Shown here piece by piece: positions 7,358 through 14,930 of a stretch of 15,163 nt of DNA. Made by a program: the position numbers and the translations under genes. The DNA lies in the NCBI GenBank assembly GCA_964459305.1, contig CAYWNA010000297.1:1-15163 (forward strand), read 5' to 3'. Source of the stretch: CAYWNA01 sp964459305. Lineage in GTDB: Bacteria > Planctomycetota > Planctomycetia > Pirellulales > Pirellulaceae. Position 1 is the first letter of the stretch; every line of letters begins with the position of its first letter. The notes beneath the pieces were generated by a model, which saw nothing but the letters and a program-made list of their open reading frames with translations, had not been told where the DNA came from and did not search any database.

Positions 7358-9667
7358 CTATCGTTCCCGGTCGACCGAGCCCTGATCCCACACAGGCTTG
7401 CCGTCCGTGTCGAGTCGTTTCAGCGTGAACCTCGGCGTCACGTTTTGGAAGTCGAACAGTACCTCATCCTTGTGCGTGCCCCAGTCGAGTTCGATCGCAT
7501 AGGCATCGGGCGACGTCGATACCCCGCGCGTCGCCGTGACTTGAGGAGATGATGCCGCAAATGGGACGAGTAGCACACCATACGTATGACTTGCGCCGGT
7601 TTCGTCAAAGGCACTCTCCAGCCGAAGAATCGGTGCGCCGTCTTGCCAGGCATCCAGCGGTTTGTAGTTCTCATGGTAGCTGACCGGAACTGCTGAGTAC
7701 CCCGCCTCAAAAACGGTGTTTCCTTCGGCTCGTGTCGCCGAGTCTGGCACGATCAGCAGGCCAGGCTCCCCGACGGGAGTGGAGATTGTGCCGTCATCTC
7801 GTTCTTCCAACGGTTTCGGGCTGTGGAGGAGCCACGCAAGCGGCAGTCCTGACTTGCCTCCGACGAGCCGGTCGAAGACGAAATAGTACTCCCCGTGCAC
7901 GAACAGGATGCTGCGTTGATGCAAGACTCCCTGCGATTTGAGGAAAGTGTCGGTCGATGCAGCCACGAACGTCGCGCGTTTGCCGTCGTGCCAGGCCTGC
8001 AACTTCGCGTAGTGCGGCCGTGACTGATCTTTGTTGTTCACCATGACGGTGTTGTGCCCCCTCGTACGATGGCACCATTGACGGTACTCCGGCATCGAGT
8101 AGGACAAAGTTGAGCCGGGATTGACGACGAGGGCCGCACCGTGCGCCCAGAGATCAAAAGACAGTCTGCCCGGATACGCATGGCCGCCCCAGGGCTTCGT
8201 GTTGAAGTCGAACACCATCGAGAGCGCGTTTCGGTCCCAGCCGCTGCGCAATACGGCAACGCCCGAATGTCGCAACAGATCACAACGGAAGCCCGGTTCC
8301 GCCAAGGGCGCTTCCTTCACCGCATCGAGGGCCCGGACCCAGGCGCCGTCCATGAAGAGGACGTACCGACTGATGTTTTTCGCGACTGGAACGAAGTCGG
8401 GTTCGATGAAGCGCTTTGCTGCCCACCCTTGCAGCTTCGAATCGAACAATTGGACTCCAATGGGCATGAAGGCCAGCCATTCGTTACCGTAAACGCCCGA
8501 ATTCATCACGGCGCCGTGCCCGGTTGGGTGCGCCAGTCGAATCGGAAAGTCATAAATGCGCTCAAGTTTCTCCCGGAATGCCTTGTCCCCCAGCCGATCG
8601 GACATGTTGTTGCGGGCCAGCATCCATACGACACGGGTGATATCCCGCATTCCCGCGAAGTGGTACTGGGGACACATTTCGAGCTGTGCACCGTCCTCGT
8701 CGTAGTTCTCCATGACGCGCTGTTCGGTCAGCCGCACCGCAGCGTCGAGCCACTTGCCCGAGTCTCGGAACTCAGGCATCAGGATGCCCGCCATGGCCAC
8801 CCAGCAGCACTGGGACGCCTGGAAGTTTGAATGGCTGTACGAACGCATGTGCCTGTCAGACATGTAGCGGGAGTGTCCCAGGAAGATGCGAAGGATTTTC
8901 TCATGAAGCTCGTTGGTGAACTCCGGGCTTTTTCGCATCAGGTAATAGCCATCGATCATCGCCAGGCTGCGAATGGAGCTTCCCAGACCATTGTTCCAGA
9001 TCACCTGCAATCCTGTATGGCGACCGCAACGCCCTTTCGCAGCCATCAGAGGCAGATCGTCCCACCAGGAGCAAACGAGTTCGCGGAACATGGCGGGATA
9101 CTTCTCGTCGCCCGTCAGCAAGTAGGCTCGTCCCAGGTAGCCGGCCCAGAACCAGTAGTGGAAACCAATGTATGCAGTGTCACTGGTCGTGTTGTCGACC
9201 CATTGGAATGTACGACCACTCCGCTTGGGTTTGTAGGTTGAGTGCTGGAAGTCCGGGCTCCAGATGGAATCGGCCCTGTTGACGACGATGCCCCTGATCT
9301 TCGGCAGATGCCGGCTGATTTCCTGGGCGTAGTCCACCTCGTCCAAGTAATAGACGGGCTCCTGGCGTTCGGACCAATAGCGTCCCCAGGCCGCATAAGC
9401 AGAGGCGCAATCACCGCTCGAAGCCGCGGAGCGAACCTGTTCGAGGCCGGGGCGTTCCAGGTCCATCGAACCGAACAAGTCTTGGTCCGAAATCGTCAGG
9501 TACGCCCCGCTCGGGCCGCGTTGCTTCGCCAGAATGTTCTGTCTCTGTGTCACCAGTTCGCCAAGTTGTGCCATGGCATTCGACCCCATCAACCAGGCAC
9601 ATAGCATGAACAAGCAAAAGCGAACGAAAGTACGCCCTTCGTACCAAATTGGATTCTGCCGGATCAT
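7358..9667 (-). CDS. Secreted heparinase II/III family polysaccharide lyase
   Basis: The start is the ATG at 9667, with GGAGGAG 6 bases upstream; a longer frame from 9712 lacks this support. The product has 769 residues. The N-terminus has a hydrophobic stretch (FVRFCLFMLCAWLMG, about 14-28) ending near NAMAQ, a signal peptide. Residues about 85-420 look like the alpha/alpha toroid of heparinase II/III lyases, including SNFQASQ (Asn281) and CPQYHFAG (Tyr335, His336). The C-terminal beta-sandwich (about 455-730) has the family block GGHAYPGRLSFDLWAHG with His496, then TRGHNTVMVN with His538. These enzymes cleave uronic-acid-containing chains (heparan sulfate, alginate, ulvan and others) by beta-elimination; the substrate is not predictable here. 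It probably supplies unsaturated oligosaccharides to the glycosidase and dehydrogenases encoded nearby. Confidence 0.92.
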   Translation of the reverse strand: MIRQNPIWYEGRTFVRFCLFMLCAWLMGSNAMAQLGELVTQRQNILAKQRGPSGAYLTISDQDLFGSMDLERPGLEQVRSAASSGDCASAYAAWGRYWSERQEPVYYLDEVDYAQEISRHLPKIRGIVVNRADSIWSPDFQHSTYKPKRSGRTFQWVDNTTSDTAYIGFHYWFWAGYLGRAYLLTGDEKYPAMFRELVCSWWDDLPLMAAKGRCGRHTGLQVIWNNGLGSSIRSLAMIDGYYLMRKSPEFTNELHEKILRIFLGHSRYMSDRHMRSYSHSNFQASQCCWVAMAGILMPEFRDSGKWLDAAVRLTEQRVMENYDEDGAQLEMCPQYHFAGMRDITRVVWMLARNNMSDRLGDKAFREKLERIYDFPIRLAHPTGHGAVMNSGVYGNEWLAFMPIGVQLFDSKLQGWAAKRFIEPDFVPVAKNISRYVLFMDGAWVRALDAVKEAPLAEPGFRCDLLRHSGVAVLRSGWDRNALSMVFDFNTKPWGGHAYPGRLSFDLWAHGAALVVNPGSTLSYSMPEYRQWCHRTRGHNTVMVNNKDQSRPHYAKLQAWHDGKRATFVAASTDTFLKSQGVLHQRSILFVHGEYYFVFDRLVGGKSGLPLAWLLHSPKPLEERDDGTISTPVGEPGLLIVPDSATRAEGNTVFEAGYSAVPVSYHENYKPLDAWQDGAPILRLESAFDETGASHTYGVLLVPFAASSPQVTATRGVSTSPDAYAIELDWGTHKDEVLFDFQNVTPRFTLKRLDTDGKPVWDQGSVDRER

Positions 9668-9673
9668 GGGATA

Positions 9674-9680
9674 CTCCTCC
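9674..9680 (-). promoter_or_regulatory. Strong ribosome binding site of the lyase gene
   Basis: GGAGGAG on the minus strand, 6 bases before the ATG at 9667. It is the strongest Shine-Dalgarno site in the window and fixes the start. Confidence 0.75.
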
Positions 9681-9758
9681 AAAAAACGGTACATCAACGG
9701 TAACCCGTACAACGGGAATCGTTCCTGGAACCTTTGATTCGCTTGTGATCGCCAAACC

Positions 9759-11540
9759 CTATTCTCGCGTGAACAACAAACTGACTTCGATTTCCGGCTT
9801 CAGGTCGAAGACCAGGATGCCGCGGTAGTCGCCTTCGTGGTTTTCGACCAGCATGAACTCCTTGGCGTTCGTCTGAGGTTGGCACTTCGCAAATTCCCGA
9901 GAAATTTTCCAAACGGCGATCTTGTAGTTGGGGAATTCGCGACCCTCGGTCAACTGAAAACGAACTTCAAAGCTCTTCTCATCTTGCTTGGTTTCCATGG
10001 CGACCTGCGGATCGGGAACTTCGACCTCGGCTCGGCCCTGGAATTTGCCGGAACGACGGCGGTCGTCGTACTCGAACCACAGCAGCGGTTTGGCGCAGGC
10101 GTATTCGAAACGACACTGGTGCTGTGAATCCTCGTAGTAGATCATCTCGCGAGCGGTCGGCTTGGCCCAGATATGGGGGCGGCGTTTGCGGATATCGGCC
10201 AGCGAATCGTTCAGGGGCAGCACATCACGATGCACGTCCACGCCATGATTGCACCAGTGGGGGCACCAGAAACGATCGTAGATCCAGTCGCGGGTCTTGG
10301 ATGAGTATATCCGTCTGGGCTGAGGTCGGGGGTGCTGACGCATGTAGTCGGCGATGTCGGTACATCGGGCAAAAGCAATCGGATATTTCCTCGCGTGCTC
10401 GAAGGCCGTCTCGTCCAGAAAGTTCTGCGCAAACTCCACCTCCTGCTGTTTGGGCCAGTCCGGCTTGGGCCATCCTGCCGGCCGATAAGGATACCCCCAC
10501 ACGAAAAGTGTCGGGACAAACACGGGCCCCGATCCGCTGTTGCTGGCAATCAGGACGTGTTCCCGCGCCGCCAGGTCCGCGTGGGGCGCGGCGACTTGCC
10601 AATTGCACCGCGAGGCCCCCATATGGAAATCGGGCGGGCCGTGAAAGGCAAACCCAGCACAGAAGTCCATGATCATGCCGAGCTTTGCCGAAGGACCTTC
10701 CGCGGGGGACAGGTGATCTTCCTCGGACATCCAGTAGGGGAACCAGGGGGATCCCCTGCTCTGCGCACCCTGTGAAATCATCCCGTCGATCACGTCGAAG
10801 CCGGCGTGCTCGTACTCCGCGACGGATTCCTGCAGCGCGCTCCAGTCATTCACGGCCCGCCCGATCTTAAGGCCGGCCTTTCTCATCCGCTCGACGGTCT
10901 CTTCGACGTGTTTGCGCAAAGCAGGTGCGCCCTGCTTCTGCACAAGCGATTTCGCCGCCCCATAAAACCCAGGCAGCGCGAGGTCGCCGTAGACCTCCTG
11001 GTATTCGAGCAGTCGCTTCAGTTGATCGACGCTCAGTTTCGCACCAATGACCCAATCGATGGGAAACCCGCCATTGCGCAATTGAGGGCGATGCTCCGCC
11101 AGCCCCAGCTGCAAATACGCCTCCATGCGGTAGACGAGGTACTCGTCGCTGACGGCTGCGAAGTAGCGATACAGGGTCTTCTTGCCGCTGCGAAAGCGAG
11201 CCATATAGTTGCCGGGCTTGTCCGGCGTGAATTCCAACTCGGCGCGGCCGTTCTTGAAGTTCGGGTCAAACGCTTTTCTTGACGAATTCGCATCGAGCCA
11301 TGCCAGCGGCTCCTTGGAATTGCGAGCTTTCTGAGGATCACAGCTCTCCAGGTAACGAGGGAAGACGGTGAGGTTCACGTCGTCGGAAGCGGCAGCACCA
11401 ATCGTCAGCGTAAACGTGATCGGTTCTCCCACGTTCACGAGCCGGCGGTCCAGTTGCACGCACGGCGCAACTTCCTGCTGCTGTTTGTCGGCAGGTTCGG
11501 CGGCGAATATTGGGCCTGCAAACACCAACGTCACTAGCAC
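9759..11540 (-). CDS. Unrecognised secreted protein, probable Ig-like domain plus large catalytic-looking domain
   Basis: I do not recognise the family. The frame gives 593 residues from a GTG at 11540; no ATG is available before the in-frame TAG at 11586-11588. The first 14 residues (LVTLVFAGPIFAAE) are the core and cleavage region of a signal peptide, but the positive n-region is missing, so the real start is uncertain or lost. Residues about 28-130 look like an Ig-like beta-sandwich (VNVGEPITFTLTI, AELEFTPDKPGNYMARF). Residues about 150-470 have barrel-like strand/helix segments (HVEETVERMRKAGLKIGRA, YEHAGFDVIDGMISQGAQS) and aromatic, Cys- and His-rich patches (FHMGASRCNW 305-314, WCPHWCNHGVDVH 425-437). 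KYPIAFARCTDIADYM at 385-400 recalls the end of NodB-type deacetylase or GH57 barrels, but only loosely. The tail, about 500-590, is beta-rich. Its place beside the lyase suggests carbohydrate processing. Confidence 0.7.
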   Translation of the reverse strand: MLVTLVFAGPIFAAEPADKQQQEVAPCVQLDRRLVNVGEPITFTLTIGAAASDDVNLTVFPRYLESCDPQKARNSKEPLAWLDANSSRKAFDPNFKNGRAELEFTPDKPGNYMARFRSGKKTLYRYFAAVSDEYLVYRMEAYLQLGLAEHRPQLRNGGFPIDWVIGAKLSVDQLKRLLEYQEVYGDLALPGFYGAAKSLVQKQGAPALRKHVEETVERMRKAGLKIGRAVNDWSALQESVAEYEHAGFDVIDGMISQGAQSRGSPWFPYWMSEEDHLSPAEGPSAKLGMIMDFCAGFAFHGPPDFHMGASRCNWQVAAPHADLAAREHVLIASNSGSGPVFVPTLFVWGYPYRPAGWPKPDWPKQQEVEFAQNFLDETAFEHARKYPIAFARCTDIADYMRQHPRPQPRRIYSSKTRDWIYDRFWCPHWCNHGVDVHRDVLPLNDSLADIRKRRPHIWAKPTAREMIYYEDSQHQCRFEYACAKPLLWFEYDDRRRSGKFQGRAEVEVPDPQVAMETKQDEKSFEVRFQLTEGREFPNYKIAVWKISREFAKCQPQTNAKEFMLVENHEGDYRGILVFDLKPEIEVSLLFTRE

Positions 11541-11545
11541 CTGTG

Positions 11546-11633
11546 CAATCTTCGAGTGACGGGTTGAGAGTCGCCTTTCGCTCCGCTAATGTTGCGCCGC
11601 TTTCGCGGAGCGAAAGGCGACACTAGAAGATCG
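11546..11633. repeat. Palindromic intergenic repeat at the 5' end of the 593-residue gene
   Basis: Perfect 16-bp inverted arms, TCGCCTTTCGCTCCGC at 11571-11586 and its complement at 11605-11620, surround an 18-base loop. Outer arms also pair at 11 of 13 positions: CAATCTTCGAGTG at 11546-11558 and CACTAGAAGATCG at 11621-11633, with 12 extra bases on the left side. I recall very similar palindromes (AGTGTCGCCTTTCGCTCCGCG) as multi-copy intergenic elements in planctomycete genomes. On the minus strand its edge lies 5 bases before the first available start codon of the 593-residue gene. As RNA it would form a strong hairpin in that gene's leader. Confidence 0.85.
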
Positions 11634-11730
11634 AACGCACATGAGTGCGCCAAAGTGATCCCGTCGAGTGAGCATGCTTTTCATCTTGTTTTCTTTCCTA
11701 TTCTTGAATGTCCCGACTTCCCACGGGCCC

Positions 11731-11781
11731 TCACTTCCTCAGCCAGCGATCAAGCCAGGCGTAGGCTTTCGATTCGTTAGG
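11731..11781 (-). pseudogene. In-frame protein-like tail after the FGE-like gene
   Basis: Directly after the TAA of the FGE-like gene, in the same frame, 16 codons encode PNESKAYAWLDRWLRK before a TGA. KAYAWLDRWL with a short basic end resembles C-termini of secreted alpha/beta-hydrolase esterases as I remember them from planctomycetes. It could be the remnant of a deleted downstream gene, a lost C-terminal segment cut off by a new stop, or chance; the sequence alone does not decide. Confidence 0.4.
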
Positions 11782-13386
11782 TTATTTCTTGAAGTCGGCC
11801 CTCCAGCGTGCCAGCAGTTCGTCGGGTCCGCCCTGGATGAAGTAAATCTTGCCGGTCACCGAGCGTTCTTCGCCGGGTGGGATGTCGGGCCACTGTGGTC
11901 GCGAGTGGAGGCAAGAGTAATGGGAGTTGCTGCCCACGTCGGTGCCTTCGCCGTAGGCCTGGGCGATGATCCACCGGCCGTCGCGCGAGCGGGTGAAGAT
12001 GAATGGGTGCCGGACGTGGCTGCCGCCTCTCGGCGCCGGTCGGCCGGCCCCGGCAACTTCCCAGCCGTTGTGGAGCAACTCACCACGTCGCGGATCGATG
12101 CGCATGTTCAGAAGAGAGGTCGCACCCTCGTCCGTCCACACACACGTCCGCAGTCGCTCGGGGTCGAAGAAATAGGGCGAGCGGTAGACGTTGAAACACG
12201 TGTTGCTCTTGACGTTGGTCATCGGCTCGTCGGCCAGATTATGAACGGCGATGGTAAAGTCCACACAGTCCGTCTTCGGCACGAGCCTTACGTGCAGTCT
12301 TGCCCTCGCGGTGAAGGTACACGTGTACTGTCGCGAGCCGTCGGGCTTGGTCGTCCAGTGGATGCCCTCGTGTTTGCCCGACCAGGCAAGGTACTCATCG
12401 GATACATTGATCGACTCGGGAATGTTAAGGGTGAAGACCCCGTCGGGAAACCACGGGACGCGGATAGATGCACCGTGTCCGCCCGACCCGACAAGGCAGA
12501 CCGGCTGCTTGCCGAACAACTCGGTCCGAGGGCCCTCGGCCGGCGTCACCGGTGGCGGCACGGCAGGCTTCCGCGCGGCAGGTACGGCGGCGACCGGCTC
12601 AGGAGCGTCTTTCGCGCAACGGAACCCCAGCCAGTCGTGAAACCGGCTTTTGTGGGCGGAAAACGTCCGCGCCGCGCAGCGGAAATTGTAACGCTGGCCG
12701 TGCGCGGCGGCCGCGCCCTTGACTACATAGCATCCGCCCCAAAGGTTCGGGTCCGAGGCGGTCGCGACCCATTCGGCCACGTTGCCGCACATGTCCATCA
12801 CGCCGTACGGACTGGCTCCCTTAGGGAAACAGCCGACGGGCGTCGTCAGCGCGCGGGTCTGCGGCGAAGCCGTGTCGTCGGCCCGAGTGGCGTCGTCGCA
12901 CCACTGGTTCCCCCAGGGGTACCGCCGCCCGTCGGTGCCGCGGGCGGCCTTCTCCCATTCGGCCTCGGTCGGCAGGCGCAGTCCGGCCCAGCGGGCGTAG
13001 GCGTCGGCGCTTGCCCAATTGAGCCCAGTGACTGGATAGTCGGCCTTGCCCTCGGGATAACCACCACCTTTCTTACCAGTGGCGTCGATGTACTTCTTGT
13101 ATTGCGCGTTGGTCACCGGGTAGCGGTCGATCAGAAACGGCTTCACATCGACCTTGCGCTGCGGCGTCTCGCCGAGAAACAATGTCGGATGCACGCCATG
13201 CTCTTCGGCCATACTTCGGACCTGGGCCTCGCTGGTTCCCATCACGAACGGCCCGCCCGGAATGTAGACCATGTCGCGCTGCGGTTCCGTTTCTGTCTCC
13301 TCTGCCCCCGCGCTGGCCGGATGGACCCCGACGAACGCCACAACAGCCAGCCACGCCGCACAAATCCAGATCGTTCTTATCTTCAT
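11782..13386 (-). CDS. Secreted FGE-sulfatase-domain (SUMF1-like) protein with novel C-terminal domain
   Basis: The ATG at 13386 has CGGAG 9 bases upstream and begins a signal peptide (KIRTIWICAAWLAVVAFVG, cleavage near ASAGA). The protein has 534 residues. Residues 38-258 are an FGE-sulfatase domain: DMVYIPGGPFVMG (38-50), PVTNAQY (90-96), GLRLPTEAEWEKAARG (135-150), YPWGN (156-160), MCGNVAEWV (199-207) and the closing RCAAR...GFRC. In true formylglycine-generating enzymes two cysteines five residues apart oxidise the sulfatase cysteine; here Cys237 is present but the partner position, 232, is Arg. Sulfatase activation is therefore unlikely, and no sulfatase is encoded in the window. A Pro/Ala linker (263-284) leads to a beta-rich region (285-534) with several cysteines that I cannot assign. 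Export also argues against a cytoplasmic maturation role. A substrate-binding or structural function is inference. Confidence 0.88.
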   Translation of the reverse strand: MKIRTIWICAAWLAVVAFVGVHPASAGAEETETEPQRDMVYIPGGPFVMGTSEAQVRSMAEEHGVHPTLFLGETPQRKVDVKPFLIDRYPVTNAQYKKYIDATGKKGGGYPEGKADYPVTGLNWASADAYARWAGLRLPTEAEWEKAARGTDGRRYPWGNQWCDDATRADDTASPQTRALTTPVGCFPKGASPYGVMDMCGNVAEWVATASDPNLWGGCYVVKGAAAAHGQRYNFRCAARTFSAHKSRFHDWLGFRCAKDAPEPVAAVPAARKPAVPPPVTPAEGPRTELFGKQPVCLVGSGGHGASIRVPWFPDGVFTLNIPESINVSDEYLAWSGKHEGIHWTTKPDGSRQYTCTFTARARLHVRLVPKTDCVDFTIAVHNLADEPMTNVKSNTCFNVYRSPYFFDPERLRTCVWTDEGATSLLNMRIDPRRGELLHNGWEVAGAGRPAPRGGSHVRHPFIFTRSRDGRWIIAQAYGEGTDVGSNSHYSCLHSRPQWPDIPPGEERSVTGKIYFIQGGPDELLARWRADFKK

Positions 13387-13400
13387 TTGGTCGGTCTCCG

Positions 13401-13484
13401 TTATGTCTGGTTTCGCTCAGTCGTGGCGGCGGTCCCACGGCCTATGACAGTTCTTCGGGTAGGTCTTCCAGTTGAATGCGGCAT
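13401..13484 (-). CDS. Possible 27-residue small ORF before the FGE-like gene
   Basis: An ATG at 13484 preceded by AAGGAG (7 bases away) opens 27 codons ending at TAA 13401, which is 14 bases before the FGE-like start. The peptide (MPHSTGRPTRRTVIGRG...) is basic and has no known motif. Another frame of the same bases, ending in a TAG at 13442, reads PQGEIGCRIQLEDLPEELS, which looks more like a real protein end, so this may instead be a gene remnant. Coding is doubtful. Confidence 0.25.
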   Translation of the reverse strand: MPHSTGRPTRRTVIGRGTAATTERNQT

Positions 13485-13508
13485 CCGATCTCTCCTTGTG
13501 GTGGACTA

Positions 13509-14771
13509 TCACAGTTGCGGAATCTCCATCTGCTTCCCTCCTTGCAATGCCGACTCGTGGGCAACGAGGCCAGGCACCGTGTACGCCAGAGATTCCCGGA
13601 TATCAATGGCGGGCTTCCGGTCGTGGACCAACGCGTCAATGAACTCGTGAGTCAGGAAGGGATGGGAATGATCGTGGCCGCCCTGCCCGTGCCGCAGCGG
13701 TTCCGGAAGCATGTCCGTCTTCCACCATTGCTGCTCCTCGTATTCTTCGCCAAGCGGATCCTGGTAAGAAAATCCGGCTTCGTCTTTGCTCGATTTGTCG
13801 CGGGATGTGAGAGTGTAGGTCTGCGGCTCATGTCGGTGCCCCATGACAAGACTCATCTGTGTGCCGTACCACTTCGCTCGCACTGTGGGCGGAACAGCCC
13901 CGTAACGGAACTCGGAGACTCGCAGCCCGTGGCCCCGGTCGGTCTTGAAGAACGCAGCCGCGTTGAAAAAAGGATTGTCGTACACATTGTCCTTTTGCAC
14001 TTCCATTCCATCTTTCCACCCAAGGCATGTCACTTCGGTCAACCTTTCACCCGTGGTGCCAATCAGCAACGAGGTGGAATGCGTCGGATACCACATGGGG
14101 GGAAATCCGTAACGCCACGTCTTGTTTCCATGCTGGTCGACCGCGAGTGAACCCTTGCGGGGGTACTGAGGAAGGGGATGCTGATACTCGGCCTCGGTGT
14201 AGAAGATGTCGCCGAACTTGCCATCCTGGAACCATTTTCGAGCGGTGATGGCGGGCTGATAGTAGTAGCTCGTCTCGGCCATCATGTAGGTCAGGCCAGT
14301 TTCCTTGACCGTGTCCGCCAGCTTCTGGGCATCCGCCATGCTTGTGGCAGCCGGCACGGCGGATATGACGTGCTTGCCGGCTCGCATGACCGCCACGCAA
14401 TGCCTGACATGATCGGGGGCCCCCGTGAACACGGCCACGGCATCGATGTTCTTGTCGAGGATCAGCTTCTCCAGCGACGGATAGGACTTCGTGCACTGGT
14501 ACGTCTTCATCAACCCGACGCGACGCTCGTCGATCAAATCGCTGACCGCCTCGACAACGCAATCGGGATGCTGGTGCCAAAAAAACGATCGGCCGAATCT
14601 GCCGCCCACCACGCCGATCCTTATCTTCCTTGATGGCAGTTCGGCGGCAACCAAGGCTGATTGCTCGGCAGATGTCGCGACCGTCGCGCCCACCACGGCC
14701 ACGCCGCTGGCGCGAAGGAAGCGCCTTCGGGAATATCCCTGTTTCTCGTCTGCGTTTGTTTCAATGGTCAT
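13509..14771 (-). CDS. Tat-exported Gfo/Idh/MocA family oxidoreductase
   Basis: A complete 420-residue protein. The ATG at 14771 has AGGA about 11 bases upstream. A twin-arginine signal, SRRRFLRASG at 14-23 followed by a hydrophobic alanine/valine stretch, implies folded export, common in this planctomycete subfamily. The Rossmann glycine loop is IGVVGGRFG at 52-60. The usual EKP motif, whose Lys is catalytic in many Gfo/Idh/MocA enzymes, is replaced by AVP at 138-140 (KHVISAVPA). The C-terminal half contains the His-rich HGQGGHDHSHP near 365. Family members oxidise or reduce sugars and related polyols with NAD(P); without the Lys, chemistry may differ. A paralogue follows at 14931-15163, with matching C-terminal blocks (GGH..SH, VAH.SA, IPQ), indicating tandem duplication. 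The gap to the FGE-like gene is 122 bases. Confidence 0.93.
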   Translation of the reverse strand: MTIETNADEKQGYSRRRFLRASGVAVVGATVATSAEQSALVAAELPSRKIRIGVVGGRFGRSFFWHQHPDCVVEAVSDLIDERRVGLMKTYQCTKSYPSLEKLILDKNIDAVAVFTGAPDHVRHCVAVMRAGKHVISAVPAATSMADAQKLADTVKETGLTYMMAETSYYYQPAITARKWFQDGKFGDIFYTEAEYQHPLPQYPRKGSLAVDQHGNKTWRYGFPPMWYPTHSTSLLIGTTGERLTEVTCLGWKDGMEVQKDNVYDNPFFNAAAFFKTDRGHGLRVSEFRYGAVPPTVRAKWYGTQMSLVMGHRHEPQTYTLTSRDKSSKDEAGFSYQDPLGEEYEEQQWWKTDMLPEPLRHGQGGHDHSHPFLTHEFIDALVHDRKPAIDIRESLAYTVPGLVAHESALQGGKQMEIPQL

Positions 14772-14930
14772 CTTGGCACTTTTCCTGTTTTGTTAGTGAG
14801 TGTAATGGTCATGTTTCTGTTCAACGCGAAATGGAAAGAGCGAGTGCTGAGGACATCAACGGCGTCTGAAACTGTTTCTGCATTTGAGGTTCACCTGGTA
14901 TCCGAAATCGTTTGGTGTGGCTTCGCCGCG

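Noticed and set aside
9688..9731. Imperfect direct repeat around GTACATCAACGG/GTACAACGG and the small palindrome GTTCCTGGAAC upstream of the lyase gene, considered as operators
   Set aside because: Short arms, single occurrence in the window and no regulator gene nearby; not distinguishable from chance.
11668..13650. 660-codon plus-strand open frame opposite the FGE-like gene
   Set aside because: High-GC antisense shadow; the minus-strand frame has a signal peptide and the FGE-sulfatase motifs, this one has none.
14772..14815. 14-codon leader ORF (MTITLTNKTGKVPR) ending in an overlap with the oxidoreductase ATG
   Set aside because: Too short, no clear ribosome binding site, and no codon pattern typical of attenuation leaders.
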